The notes under the pieces: generated by a model
What the model saw: the letters and a program-made list of their open reading frames with translations, nothing else
The model's database searches: none
Told to the model about the DNA's origin: nothing
Source of the DNA: Rhodobacteraceae bacterium KLH11
Lineage (GTDB): Bacteria; Pseudomonadota; Alphaproteobacteria; Rhodobacterales; Rhodobacteraceae
Length of the DNA stretch: 64,000 bases
Direction: 5' to 3'
Assembly (NCBI GenBank): GCA_000158135.1
Contig: DS999532.1
Span: forward strand, 358,263-422,262
Part shown: positions 8,495-17,747 of the stretch, in pieces
How the letters are laid out: each line of letters opens with the position of its first letter
How positions within the stretch are numbered: the first letter of the stretch is position 1
Program-made: the position numbers and the translations under genes

Positions 8495-10288
8495 ATGAAA
8501 ACCAAACACCCCGGCCTGAGATCGCGGCAATGGTTCGATAATCCTGACGACCCGGAAATGACCGCGCTGTATCTTGAGCGGTATCTGAATTATGGCCTGA
8601 CACTGGAAGAGTTGCGCGCCAACAAGCCGATCATTGGCATTGCCCAGACCGGCAGCGATCTGTCACCCTGCAATCGACACCATCTGGAACTGGCCAAGCG
8701 CACCCGGGATGGCATCATTGCCTCTGGTGGGATACCGATCGAGATCCCGGTGCATCCAATTCAGGAAACCGGCAAGCGGCCGACTGCGATGCTGGATCGC
8801 AATCTGGCCTATCTGTCGCTGGTGGAAACGCTGTTTGGCTATCCTATCGACGGGGTGGTGCTGACCATTGGCTGCGACAAGACCACGCCTGCCTTGCTGA
8901 TGGCGGCAGCAACTGTTGGCATTCCCGCCATCGCCTTGTCTGTCGGGCCGATGCTGAACGGCTGGTATCGCGGTGAAAGGGCCGGTTCGGGCAGCGTGAT
9001 CTGGGCTGCGCGGCAGGATTTGGCTGCCGGTAAAATCACGGCTGAGCAATTTCTCGAAGTTGCCGCCTCTTCCGCGCCCAGTGTCGGGTATTGCAATACG
9101 ATGGGCACTGCCAGCACGCTGAACGGTCTGGCCGAGGCGCTGGGGATGCAATTGCCGGGCGGTGCCGCCATTCCCGCGCCCTATCGCGAGCGGGGGCAGA
9201 TTGCCTATCATACGGGTCGCCGTATCGTCGGGCTGGTCGAAGATGACCTGACCCCCGACAAGGTGATGACCCGTGCGGCGTTTGAGAATGCCATCGTGAT
9301 CAATTCGGCACTTGGGGGCTCGACCAACGCGCCAATTCACCTGAACGCCATCGCCCGTCATCTTGGCATCACCCTGACCAACGCGGATTGGGAGAAGATC
9401 GGGTACGAGGTGCCGCTGCTGGTGAACATGCAGCCGGCCGGGCATTATCTGGGTGAGGATTTTCACCGCGCCGGTGGTGTACCTGCTGTGATTGGGCAGC
9501 TGCTAAAGGCAAATCTTCTGCCACATCCCGATGCGCTGACTGTAACCGGGCAGACCGTCCGTGATCTCTATCAGGATATAGAGATCGCAGATGAGGATGT
9601 GATCCGCCCTGTTGCCCAGCCGTTAAAACCCAATGCAGGGTTCATGCATCTGACAGGTAACCTGTTTGACAGCGCGATCATGAAAATCTCGGTCATTGGT
9701 GATGAGTTCCGCCAGCGCTATCTGAGCGATCCAAAGGACCCGATGGCGTTTGAAGGTATTGCCGCAGTGTTCGATGGGCCCGAGGATTTTCACAAGCGGA
9801 TCGACGACCCTGACCTGAAACTGACCGAGCATTCCGTTCTGATCATGCGCGGGGCAGGGCCGAAAGGGTATCCCGGCGGGGCCGAGGTGGTGAACATGCG
9901 CCCGCCCTCTTACCTGATCAAACAGGGGATTACGGCGTTGCCCTGCATCGGGGATGGTCGGCAGTCTGGCACCAGCGGATCAGCTTCGATCCTGAATGCC
10001 TCGCCCGAGGCGGCGGATGGCGGCGGGCTGGCCCTTGTTCGTACGGGCGATCGGGTCCGGGTGGACCTTGGCGCCCGTCGGGTGGATATGCTGATCCCGG
10101 ATGCTGAGTTGTCGGCCCGTCAGGAGGCGCTAGAGCAGCAAGGCGGCTACAAGGTCCCGGAAAGCCAAAGCCCGTGGCAGGCGCTGTTTCGGGAAAAGGT
10201 GCGCCCCTTTTCCGAAGGTATGGTGCTGGATCAGGCCCCGGATTTTCGCGCGATCGCCCGAACACATCTGCCCCGCAACAATCATTGA
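8495..10288 (+). CDS. IlvD/Edd-family sugar-acid dehydratase
   Basis: 597-residue Fe-S dehydratase. The three cluster cysteines of the IlvD/Edd family are visible: C59 (SPCN), C127 (GCDKTTPA) and C200 ([13 protein letters not shown]). The [11 protein letters not shown] and [12 protein letters not shown] segments and the length near 595 residues match the pentonate/hexonate branch (xylonate, arabonate, galactonate dehydratases) better than true IlvD or phosphogluconate dehydratase. It should dehydrate the imported aldonic acid to a 2-keto-3-deoxy acid, which the kinase encoded 8 bp downstream would phosphorylate. The exact sugar acid cannot be read from the sequence. Confidence 0.87.
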   Translation: MKTKHPGLRSRQWFDNPDDPEMTALYLERYLNYGLTLEELRANKPIIGIAQTGSDLSPCNRHHLELAKRTRDGIIASGGIPIEIPVHPIQETGKRPTAMLDRNLAYLSLVETLFGYPIDGVVLTIGCDKTTPALLMAAATVGIPAIALSVGPMLNGWYRGERAGSGSVIWAARQDLAAGKITAEQFLEVAASSAPSVGYCNTMGTASTLNGLAEALGMQLPGGAAIPAPYRERGQIAYHTGRRIVGLVEDDLTPDKVMTRAAFENAIVINSALGGSTNAPIHLNAIARHLGITLTNADWEKIGYEVPLLVNMQPAGHYLGEDFHRAGGVPAVIGQLLKANLLPHPDALTVTGQTVRDLYQDIEIADEDVIRPVAQPLKPNAGFMHLTGNLFDSAIMKISVIGDEFRQRYLSDPKDPMAFEGIAAVFDGPEDFHKRIDDPDLKLTEHSVLIMRGAGPKGYPGGAEVVNMRPPSYLIKQGITALPCIGDGRQSGTSGSASILNASPEAADGGGLALVRTGDRVRVDLGARRVDMLIPDAELSARQEALEQQGGYKVPESQSPWQALFREKVRPFSEGMVLDQAPDFRAIARTHLPRNNH

Positions 10289-10296
10289 GGCCGGAC

Positions 10297-11211
10297 ATGA
10301 CCGCCCCTTCGATATTGTGTCTGGGCGAACCGATGGTCGAGTTCGCGCAACTGTCTGATGGCCGCTGGCAACAAGGCATAGGTGGGGATGTTTCCAACGT
10401 GGCCATAGCGGCGGCGCGGCTGGGGATGAGTGCGGGTCTGATTTCGGCGGTTGGTGATGATGCTTTTGGGCAGGAACTGCGCAGAATCTGGCGACGTGAA
10501 GGGGTGGATCACGGCGGTGTCGGAACAATTCCGAATGCGCCCACGGGCCTCTATTTCATACGCCAAACGGACGCAGGCCATGCGTTCGAATATCGGCGCT
10601 CGGGTTCGGCGGCCAGCCGATTGTCCCCTTCGGACCTGCCGCGGGATGTGATTGCCTCGGCAGAGGTGCTGCATCTGTCGGGTATCTCGCTGGCGATCAG
10701 CGCAAGCAGCCGCGACGCTGCTGATGCAGCGGTTGATCTGGCCCGGGCGGCGAACCGAAAAGTGTCTTTCGATCCCAATCTGCGCCTTGCCCTGTGGCCG
10801 TTGGAGAAGGCGCGCACCCAGTGCCATCGAATGATGGCCAAATGTGATATCGCTTTGCCGGGGTTGGAAGATGCGCGGCTGCTGACAGGGCTGCAAGACC
10901 CCGGTGATATCGTGCGGTATTATCTGGATATGGGGCCATCGATCGTTGCCCTGACGATGGGCGAGGACGGGGCCTTGCTGGCCACCTCGGACCGGGTGCA
11001 CCATGTCCCGGCCCGGAGCGTGGCGGCAGTTGACGCTTCGGGCGCGGGCGATTGTTTTGACGGTGCCTTTCTCAGCCGCCTCCTGCTTGGTGCCGACCCG
11101 ACAAGCGCCTGCCGATATGCGGTGGCAGCGTCGGCACTTGCCGTGCAGGGTATCGGCGCGGTTAATGCGTTACCAACCGCTGACCGGGTTTCAGCCTTTG
11201 TGGCGGCATGA
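10297..11211 (+). CDS. PfkB-family sugar kinase, probable 2-keto-3-deoxy-sugar-acid kinase
   Basis: 304-residue ribokinase-family kinase. N-terminal GEPMVEFAQ and GGDVSNVAIAAARLG are typical of 2-keto-3-deoxygluconate kinases, and the C-terminal PfkB signature VDASGAGDCFDGAF contains the catalytic Asp and anion hole. I start at the ATG at 10297, 8 bp after the dehydratase stop; an upstream in-frame extension to 10174 would overlap the dehydratase and has no family counterpart. With the dehydratase it gives import, dehydration and phosphorylation of a sugar acid. No KDPG-type aldolase is present in the window, so that step must be encoded elsewhere. Confidence 0.86.
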   Translation: MTAPSILCLGEPMVEFAQLSDGRWQQGIGGDVSNVAIAAARLGMSAGLISAVGDDAFGQELRRIWRREGVDHGGVGTIPNAPTGLYFIRQTDAGHAFEYRRSGSAASRLSPSDLPRDVIASAEVLHLSGISLAISASSRDAADAAVDLARAANRKVSFDPNLRLALWPLEKARTQCHRMMAKCDIALPGLEDARLLTGLQDPGDIVRYYLDMGPSIVALTMGEDGALLATSDRVHHVPARSVAAVDASGAGDCFDGAFLSRLLLGADPTSACRYAVAASALAVQGIGAVNALPTADRVSAFVAA

Positions 11212-11228
11212 AGGTTGGGGCCGCGCTG

Positions 11229-11942
11229 TCATCGCAACCAGCGCAGCAGCTCTTCCTCGGCCGAGACGATATCCTCGGCATTGATGATCCTGAGCCGTAT
11301 TGCGCAGGAAATGGCTCGCGTTCGTTTGTTGATCTGCAAATCGGGAATTTCTGTCAGATCGTCCTGAATGTTCAGCTTTTCATAGATTGACATCAACCGG
11401 TTCTGCACTGTCCTGAGCGACAGGTTGCGCCGCTGTGCGATGGTTTTGTCGGGCAGACCCAGTGACACATCCAGCAGAATCTGATGTTCGGTCTCGGTCA
11501 ACGCTTGCGCGGAACGGGCCTGTAGCGATTGCAGCGAGTGAATCTCGCGGTCGATCATGACCTGTCCCTCGAACAGCACGGCCTGCAGCGCCAGAGCCAG
11601 ACGTTCGGGCGGTGCGGTTTTCAGCACATAGCCATAAGCCGCATCCTTGGGAACAATGCGCGAGATGCCCCGCAGATAGGCCTCGTCCGAATGATTGGAC
11701 CAGAACAGGATTCGGGTATCAGGCCGCTCAGACCAGATCGTGCGCGCGGCTTCGATGCCGTTCCGGTCGCGCATCCGCAAATCCATGACGATGGCCGAAA
11801 CCGCCTCGGCACGGGCGATCTGTTCGGCCTCGCGCCCCGAACCCGCGGTCAGTACGGCGTCGGTTTCGCCCAGATGCCCGTTAACCTGCGTGTTCAGGTA
11901 GGTCATGTGCAATTGGTCGTCTTCCACCAGCAGGATTTTCAT
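11229..11942 (-). CDS. NarL/FixJ-type response regulator
   Basis: 237 residues. The receiver domain (1-120) has the acidic pair VEDDQ, phospho-acceptor D54 in IVMDLRMRD and conserved Lys in GYVLKTAPP. A LuxR-type helix-turn-helix lies around residues 148-200 (LTETEHQILLDVSLGLPDKT, RTVQNRLMSIYEKL). Its start overlaps the stop of the histidine kinase gene by 4 bp (ATGA), so the two form a classic pair. The pair is divergent from a sugar ABC operon, its most likely target. It ends 17 bp from the convergent sugar kinase gene. Confidence 0.87.
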   Translation of the reverse strand: MKILLVEDDQLHMTYLNTQVNGHLGETDAVLTAGSGREAEQIARAEAVSAIVMDLRMRDRNGIEAARTIWSERPDTRILFWSNHSDEAYLRGISRIVPKDAAYGYVLKTAPPERLALALQAVLFEGQVMIDREIHSLQSLQARSAQALTETEHQILLDVSLGLPDKTIAQRRNLSLRTVQNRLMSIYEKLNIQDDLTEIPDLQINKRTRAISCAIRLRIINAEDIVSAEEELLRWLR

Positions 11943-13126
11943 AAGTTCGACTCGATCATTTCAGGAAGGGGCAGTTGGATGGTTATCATGGTGCCGTTGT
12001 GCTTGCTGATCCCGAAGCGGGCACCGATCAGCCGCGCCCGGGTACGCATATGGGCCAACCCGCCCGAGCGACGCTCGGCCGGTGGACGAAAGCGACCATC
12101 ATCCGAGATCGTCAGTTCAAGCATTTCGGGGCCATCGAACAGAAGATCAATGCGCACCTGCCTGGCGCCAGAATGGCGGATGGTGTTGTTCAACGCTTCC
12201 TGACAGATGCGGAACAGGGTGGTTCTTATGGCTTCGGGCAGCCGGTCGACGGTGCCGCCGGTTGCGTCCGAGACGGTCAGCCGCAGGCCTGAGCCGTCAG
12301 ATCCGGCCTGTTCGAAATGTGCGGTTACGGCTTCTTCAAAGCCAAAGAGTTCCAGAATCGACGGAATCGAGGTGTCGATAATCTGGCGCAGGTCCTGAAT
12401 GCAGGCCTGAAACTCGCTTTGCAGTTTCTCGGTGCGCTTCTGGCTGAGGCCCGGTTTCAATTCACGTGCCAGTCGGGTCATGTCGGCCAGCGTCTGGTCA
12501 TGCAGGTCCATGCCGATACGTTGGCGTTCACGCTCCAGCATTGTTGTCAGACGCATCGCACCTTCACGCAGGCCCTCTTCCTGCGCTTCGATACGGGCCC
12601 GTTTGATGGCCTCTTTCCGGGCAGCCTCACCCTGCCGCAAGGCAAAGAAATACGGGGCCAGAATATCGGCCAGCGTCCGCACCTGTTCGAGATTGGCAGA
12701 ACTGTAGTAGTCAGGCCTGCGCACCGAGCAATTGAGCGCGCCGATGGTCTGGCCCAGCACTTTCATCGCCACATTGATGCGGCTGCGCAGATGATGGCGC
12801 TGAATCGGCTCGCTGTTTGAGCCGGGAAATACATAGCGGTCATCAGACAGCGCGTCCCCGGTCATCATCGCATCTGATGATCCGGTCAGGATATCGCGAA
12901 TAGGCGATGTCGCCACCACGGACCGGGTCGCGCTCCAGCTGGTGCGCAGGCCAACCTCGTAGGTGGTGCAGCAGAATTTATCCCTGTCGATCAGGCAGAT
13001 ATCCAGATGATCAACCGTGATGATGCGGTCAATCTCGTCCTTGACCGCCCGCAAGGCCGAGCGGATGTCCAGCTCTCCGGCCAGATGGTTTGAAATGCGC
13101 AGGTAATATGCCAGATCCGATTGCAT
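11939..13126 (-). CDS. Cytosolic GAF-domain histidine kinase (NarX/DesK-type HisKA_3)
   Basis: 395 residues with no membrane segment, so the sensor is cytoplasmic. Residues 20-160 look like a GAF domain, 165-205 a charged coiled coil, then the HisKA_3 dimerisation box with phospho-acceptor H209 (RIGMDLHDQTLAD) and a C-terminal HATPase domain with N-box ICQEALNNTIRHS and a GGLAHMRTRARLIG G-box. It phosphorylates the response regulator encoded immediately downstream. A GAF sensor beside a sugar importer suggests sensing of an internal metabolite, which is inference. Start ATG at 13126. Confidence 0.86.
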   Translation of the reverse strand: MQSDLAYYLRISNHLAGELDIRSALRAVKDEIDRIITVDHLDICLIDRDKFCCTTYEVGLRTSWSATRSVVATSPIRDILTGSSDAMMTGDALSDDRYVFPGSNSEPIQRHHLRSRINVAMKVLGQTIGALNCSVRRPDYYSSANLEQVRTLADILAPYFFALRQGEAARKEAIKRARIEAQEEGLREGAMRLTTMLERERQRIGMDLHDQTLADMTRLARELKPGLSQKRTEKLQSEFQACIQDLRQIIDTSIPSILELFGFEEAVTAHFEQAGSDGSGLRLTVSDATGGTVDRLPEAIRTTLFRICQEALNNTIRHSGARQVRIDLLFDGPEMLELTISDDGRFRPPAERRSGGLAHMRTRARLIGARFGISKHNGTMITIQLPLPEMIESNL

Positions 13127-13192
13127 CGCTGTCCTCCGCGCCCACCTTAGCCCCAGTCAGGGGCGATTGTCTTGCGGCTGTTGGCCTGACAT

Positions 13193-13208
13193 TTGCGGGT
13201 TCCCGCAA
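13193..13208. promoter_or_regulatory. Candidate response-regulator site between kinase and sugar ABC operon
   Basis: TTGCGGG-TT-CCCGCAA, 7-bp perfect arms around a 2-bp centre, in the 199-bp spacer between the divergent histidine kinase and sugar ABC genes. NarL-type regulators often bind close inverted heptamers, so this is a plausible site for the neighbouring response regulator. Confidence 0.45.
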
Positions 13209-13325
13209 CTGCCGTGCGGTGGGTACTCTGTCAGGATGGGAAGGGGCGTGATTGTGTTGCCGCGGTGCTGGGAGGCGCCATTCCCCCGGAGCAAACCGGG
13301 GACTGGTCGCATATGGGAGGAAATC

Positions 13326-14339
13326 ATGACCAAAACTTCGACCTTACTCGCCGCTGTTGCCGGTTTGACGATGGCTGCCGTCGCTCCGGTCAGTGCCGAA
13401 ACATCTGACAAGCGCATTGCCCTATCGAACAATTATGCGGGCAACAGCTGGCGTCAGGCGATGCTGGAAAGCTGGTCCAAGGTGGGCGACGCCGCCGTTG
13501 CCGAAGGTGCTGTGGCTGCTGCTGACGCGTTTACCACTTCGGAAAATCAGGCCACCGAACAGGCGGCTCAGATTCAGAACATGATCCTGCAGGGCTATGA
13601 CGCCATCGTCATCAACGCGGCCTCGCCAACTGCAATCAACGGTGCAGTACGCGAAGCCTGCGACGCAGGTATCGTGGTGGTTTCGTTTGATGGTATCGTG
13701 ACCGAGCCTTGCGCGTGGCGGATTGCCATCGATTTCCGCCAGATGGGCCGGGATCAGATCACCTACCTGAATGAACGCTATCCCGATGGTGGCAATCTGC
13801 TGGAAATCCGCGGGCTGGCCGGGGTGTTTGTTGACGATGAAATCAGTGCCGGTATCCACGAAGCGGCCGCGGACTCGAAGTTCGAGATTGTCGGCAGCGT
13901 GCATGGCGATTGGGCGCAGGATGTCGCGCAGCGCGCGGTTGCGGGTATTCTGCCCAGCCTGCCCGAAATTACAGCTGTGGTGACGCAAGGCGGTGATGGC
14001 TATGGTGCTGCACAGGCTTTTGCAGCAACCGACCGTTCGATGCCCACCATCGTGATGGGCAATCGTCAGGATGAACTGGCCTGGTGGGCCGAACAAAAGG
14101 CGGCAAACGGGTATCAGACCACCTCGCTGTCGATCGCGCCGGGTGTCAGTACGTTGGCATTCTGGGTGGCACAGCAGATCCTTGACGGGCAAGAGGTTGC
14201 CAAGGACCTGAGCGTTCCGATGCTGCGTGTCCAGCAGGACGAGCTTGATGCGGCGCTTGAGGCGACACCCGAAGGATCGGTGGCCAATGTCGAATACTCG
14301 CGCGACGATGCAATCGCCGTGATTGAAGCGTCGCAGTAA
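13326..14339 (+). CDS. Sugar ABC transporter periplasmic binding protein (RbsB/type I PBP-like)
   Basis: 337-residue exported binding protein. Signal peptide of about 25 residues ends near PVSA-ETS. The mature protein begins IALSNNYAGNSWRQ and contains GYDAIVINAASPTAING and VVVSFDGIV, the pattern of cluster-B sugar-binding proteins (ribose, xylose, allose). The ATG at 13326 follows GGGAGGAA; readings that start further upstream have no ribosome site. First gene of a five-gene operon (binding protein, ATPase, two permeases, SMP-30 lactonase). The sugar is not identifiable, but the lactonase implies one whose oxidation gives a lactone. Confidence 0.88.
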   Translation: MTKTSTLLAAVAGLTMAAVAPVSAETSDKRIALSNNYAGNSWRQAMLESWSKVGDAAVAEGAVAAADAFTTSENQATEQAAQIQNMILQGYDAIVINAASPTAINGAVREACDAGIVVVSFDGIVTEPCAWRIAIDFRQMGRDQITYLNERYPDGGNLLEIRGLAGVFVDDEISAGIHEAAADSKFEIVGSVHGDWAQDVAQRAVAGILPSLPEITAVVTQGGDGYGAAQAFAATDRSMPTIVMGNRQDELAWWAEQKAANGYQTTSLSIAPGVSTLAFWVAQQILDGQEVAKDLSVPMLRVQQDELDAALEATPEGSVANVEYSRDDAIAVIEASQ

Positions 14340-14350
14340 GGCAAAGCCCC

Positions 14351-15835
14351 ATGACGCCCCCGGACATCAGCACCAGCGCCGATCTTTCGGCGCCGGTTGT
14401 CGAATTGAACGATGTGCATATGGCCTTCGGGCCTGTGCAGGCCTTGTCCGGGGCGTCTCTGACCATCCGCGCCGGGGAATGTATCGGCCTTGTCGGTCAC
14501 AACGGCGCGGGTAAATCTACGTTTGTGAATGTGGTCAATGGCCGCCTGACGCCAACTGGCGGGGCGGTCTCTTATACCGGTGAACAGGCACCGCAGGATC
14601 AGGTGCGCAACAGTGCCCGCGCCCACAGCGCTGGCATTCGCAGCGTGTTTCAGGAATTGTCGCTGTGCCCGAACCTGACAGTTCTGGAAAACCTCAGAAT
14701 TCCCTATTCCACAATGCCGCGCCATCGCTGGCGCAGTCTGGCCCGCACAACGGTGATCGAGGCATTGGATGCGGTTTTCCCCGATCACGGCATCTCTGCC
14801 CATGCGCTGGTCGGAGATCTGTCGATTGCTGAACGACAGATGGTCGAGATTGCCATTGCCTTCTCCAAACGGGATCACGATGCGCGTCTGGTCATTCTGG
14901 ATGAACCGACCTCGTCGCTGGATGTCTCGATTGCGCGCCAGCTTCTGGCGCATATCCGCCGCTTCTGCGCGGCGGGGGGCGCGGTGATCTTTATCTCTCA
15001 CATGTTGGGCGAGGTGTTCGAAGTGGCCAGCCGTATCGTGGTGATGAAGGATGGCCGCATCGCCGAGGCGCGTGAGACCGCTGATTTCACCCATGATGAT
15101 CTGGTTGAGGCGATGGGACATGTGGTGCCCGAGGGCGACGCTGCACAGGCGGCTGAGGCGCGGGCCGAGCTGGGCCCGGAAGTGGCGCGCCTGCCCAGCG
15201 GGCTATCGGCCCGGCAGGGCGAAATCGTTGGTCTGGCGGGTTTGGCCGGGCATGGTCAGGCCGAGGCGCTGGCGCAATTCTTCCTGTCGCGCAGCTCAAA
15301 ATGGCGGGCAGATGACAGGCCCGAGGTGGTGTTCGTCGCGGGGGATCGCGCCCGCGATGGCGTGTTGCCGCTGTGGTCGATCCTGAGAAATCTCAGCCTC
15401 GCAACGCTGAAAGAATTCAGCCGCCGCGGTATCGTGAACCGGACCGCTGAGGCGGCTCTGGCGCAGGACTGGCAGCAGCGGATCGGAATTCGGGCCGATA
15501 AACTGACCGACCCGATCCTGTCTTTGTCCGGGGGGAACCAGCAAAAGGTGCTGTTTGCACGTGCGCTGGCCTCGGCCGCGCCCATCGTGGTGATGGATGA
15601 TCCGATGCGCGGCGTGGATGTGGGCACCAAGAAAGAGGTCTATCGCATGATCCGCTCTGAGGCCGCCACTGGCCGGACATTCCTGTGGTATTCGACCGAG
15701 ACCGACGAAATCCTTGAATGCGACCGGGTATTTGTGTTCCGCAATGGTGACATTTCCGCTGAACTGACCGGTGCCGATATCACTGCCGAAAACATGTTGC
15801 GCGCCTCGTTCGAGATGCAGGAGGCCGCCGAATGA
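14351..15835 (+). CDS. Sugar ABC transporter ATP-binding protein (RbsA-type, two NBDs)
   Basis: 494-residue fused double ATPase. The first domain has an intact Walker A GHNGAGKST (residues 49-57), an atypical signature LSIAERQMVEIA and Walker B LVILDEPTSSLD. The second domain lacks a Walker A lysine (GLAGLAGHGQAEAL in its place) but keeps a perfect signature LSGGNQQKV, and its Walker B reads VVMDDPMRGVD, with Asp where the catalytic Glu normally sits. A degenerate second domain is usual in RbsA-type proteins. The gene overlaps the first permease by 4 bp. Confidence 0.88.
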   Translation: MTPPDISTSADLSAPVVELNDVHMAFGPVQALSGASLTIRAGECIGLVGHNGAGKSTFVNVVNGRLTPTGGAVSYTGEQAPQDQVRNSARAHSAGIRSVFQELSLCPNLTVLENLRIPYSTMPRHRWRSLARTTVIEALDAVFPDHGISAHALVGDLSIAERQMVEIAIAFSKRDHDARLVILDEPTSSLDVSIARQLLAHIRRFCAAGGAVIFISHMLGEVFEVASRIVVMKDGRIAEARETADFTHDDLVEAMGHVVPEGDAAQAAEARAELGPEVARLPSGLSARQGEIVGLAGLAGHGQAEALAQFFLSRSSKWRADDRPEVVFVAGDRARDGVLPLWSILRNLSLATLKEFSRRGIVNRTAEAALAQDWQQRIGIRADKLTDPILSLSGGNQQKVLFARALASAAPIVVMDDPMRGVDVGTKKEVYRMIRSEAATGRTFLWYSTETDEILECDRVFVFRNGDISAELTGADITAENMLRASFEMQEAAE

Positions 15836-16758
15836 ACCGCGAACTGATGCGCATCCTGTTGCCAGTGCTGTCGCTGGCGATCCTGCTGGGTGCGGTGTTC
15901 TATCTGCAGCCCCGCGCGATGAGCTATTTTGGCTTGAACCTGCTGTTCAATCTGGCGATCCCGGTGGCGCTGGCGACCATGGCGCAGATGATGATCCTGA
16001 TGGTCAACGATATCGACCTGTCGATCGGAACCTTCGTCAGTTTCTGCGCTTGCGTCACGGCGACATTCGTGCAGGAAACCCCGTTGCTGGGATATGCGAT
16101 CCTGCTGGCCGCCATCGCCGGATATGCCGCAATTGGCGCGCTGATCTATGTAAGGGGCTTGCCCGCCATCGTGGTGACGCTGGGCATGTCCTTCGTCTGG
16201 GGCGGGCTGGCGGTGATGATCCTGCCCTCACCCGGAGGTGCGCCGCCCCCGTGGTTGCGCACGCTGATGACGCTTAAACCGCCTCTGGTTCCGTTGGCGA
16301 TCATCGCGCCGATCGTCATCGCGCTGCTGGCGCATCTGTTCGTCAAACGCTCATCCATGGGGGTGTTGCTGCAAGGCGTTGGCGGCAATGAACGGGCGTT
16401 GGAACGCGCGGGTTGGTCAATCGTGCGTCTGCGCGCGACGGCCTACGCGGTGGCCGGGTTTTTTGGCGTGCTGTCGGGTATGGCACTGGTGGGTCTGACC
16501 ACCTCGGCCGATGCGAATATCGCCCTGCGCTATACGTTGCTGTCCATTGCCGGGGTCATTCTGGGTGGTGGTGAATTCACCGGAGGGCGCATCTCGCCCA
16601 TCGGGGCGGTGATCGGCGCGTTGACGCTGACATTGGCAGCAAGTTTCCTGTCGTTTCTACGGTTATCTCCAGATTGGCAGATCGGGGCACAGGGGGCCAT
16701 TCTGATCCTGGTTCTGGCGGCTCGCCTGCTGGTTTCCCGGCGGGAGGCGGCGGCATGA
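15832..16758 (+). CDS. Sugar ABC transporter permease (RbsC-type), first subunit
   Basis: 308-residue membrane protein with about 8-10 hydrophobic segments. Branched-chain/ribose permease marks are seen: NDIDLSIGTFVSF near residues 60-72, GLPAIVVTLGMSF near 108-120, and the C-terminal GGGEFTGGRISPIGAVIG. It overlaps the ATPase gene and the second permease gene by 4 bp each, so translation of the transporter is coupled. Two different permeases imply a heterodimeric channel. Confidence 0.87.
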   Translation: MNRELMRILLPVLSLAILLGAVFYLQPRAMSYFGLNLLFNLAIPVALATMAQMMILMVNDIDLSIGTFVSFCACVTATFVQETPLLGYAILLAAIAGYAAIGALIYVRGLPAIVVTLGMSFVWGGLAVMILPSPGGAPPPWLRTLMTLKPPLVPLAIIAPIVIALLAHLFVKRSSMGVLLQGVGGNERALERAGWSIVRLRATAYAVAGFFGVLSGMALVGLTTSADANIALRYTLLSIAGVILGGGEFTGGRISPIGAVIGALTLTLAASFLSFLRLSPDWQIGAQGAILILVLAARLLVSRREAAA

Positions 16759-17747
16759 TGATGAAGCCCGATACGTCAAACCCGGTTGCGGGCACCAGCC
16801 CCAACCTGCTGGTGGCCACTATCCGAAAACCCTGGATATGGTCTTATCTTGCGGCGCTGCTGGCCTTTCTGGCCACCATGGTTCTGTCAGGGGGGCAGGG
16901 CGCGCTATCGCTGCTTTATGCGGCGCTGACCTTCGCTTCGTTCTCGGTGATGGTGGGCATCGGGCAGATGTTCGTGATCACGCTGGGCCCGGGGAATGTG
17001 GACCTGTCGATCCCGGCAACGATGACATTGGTGGCCACCCTGTCGCTCAAATTCATGGGCAGTGAGGCGGGGCTGATCCTGCCCGGTTTTCTGATTGCTC
17101 TGATCGTGGGGCTGGGTTGCGGCATGTTCAACTTTGCCCTGATCCTGCTGCTGCGTATTCCGCCCATCATCGCAACACTGTCGTCTTCGTTCCTGTACCA
17201 GTCTCTGGCGATCTGGTCGAACCGGGGCCTGCGTATCAAACCGCCCGAGCCACTGGCCGAGTTTTCGACCAGCGGTGTGCTGGGCCTGCCCAATCTGGCG
17301 CTGGTGGCGCTGCTGTTGGCCGGGTTGGCGTGGGTTGTGCTTGAGCGCGCGGTTGTTGGGCGTTGGGTTCTGGCAATTGGTCAGAACCTGCGTGCCGCGC
17401 AGCTGAGCGGCGTGCCGGTACATGCAGTCCGGTTCTGCGTCTATGTGGGCTCGGCGCTGCTTGCGGCGGTAACCGGATTTCTGCTGGCCAGTTTTTCGGG
17501 GGGCGCGAACCTGAACATGGGGGCGGAATTCATGCTGATGTCGATCGCTGTTGTGGTGATCGGGGGCAGCTCTATCGCCGGGGGCAATTCGAACGTGCCG
17601 GGGATCTGGGGAGCCGCGTTGTTCATGTTCCTGCTGGTTTCGATGCTGAACAGCTATGGTTTGGGCGCGGGAGTGCGCCTGGTTCTGACCGGCATCATCA
17701 TTGTGACAGTTGTCATTGTCGCCAGCAAAAGAAAGCACAGCGCATGA
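16755..17747 (+). CDS. Sugar ABC transporter permease (RbsC-type), second subunit
   Basis: 330-residue membrane permease. It holds GPGNVDLSIPATMTL near residue 75, RIPPIIATLSSSFLYQSL near 133 and VIGGSSIAGGNSNVPGIWGA near 262, the equivalents of the marks in its partner. Three ATG codons lie in a row; I start at the first (16755), whose ATGA overlaps the stop of the preceding permease. An in-frame reading from 16674 would sit inside that gene. Its own stop overlaps the lactonase start by 4 bp. Confidence 0.86.
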   Translation: MMMKPDTSNPVAGTSPNLLVATIRKPWIWSYLAALLAFLATMVLSGGQGALSLLYAALTFASFSVMVGIGQMFVITLGPGNVDLSIPATMTLVATLSLKFMGSEAGLILPGFLIALIVGLGCGMFNFALILLLRIPPIIATLSSSFLYQSLAIWSNRGLRIKPPEPLAEFSTSGVLGLPNLALVALLLAGLAWVVLERAVVGRWVLAIGQNLRAAQLSGVPVHAVRFCVYVGSALLAAVTGFLLASFSGGANLNMGAEFMLMSIAVVVIGGSSIAGGNSNVPGIWGAALFMFLLVSMLNSYGLGAGVRLVLTGIIIVTVVIVASKRKHSA

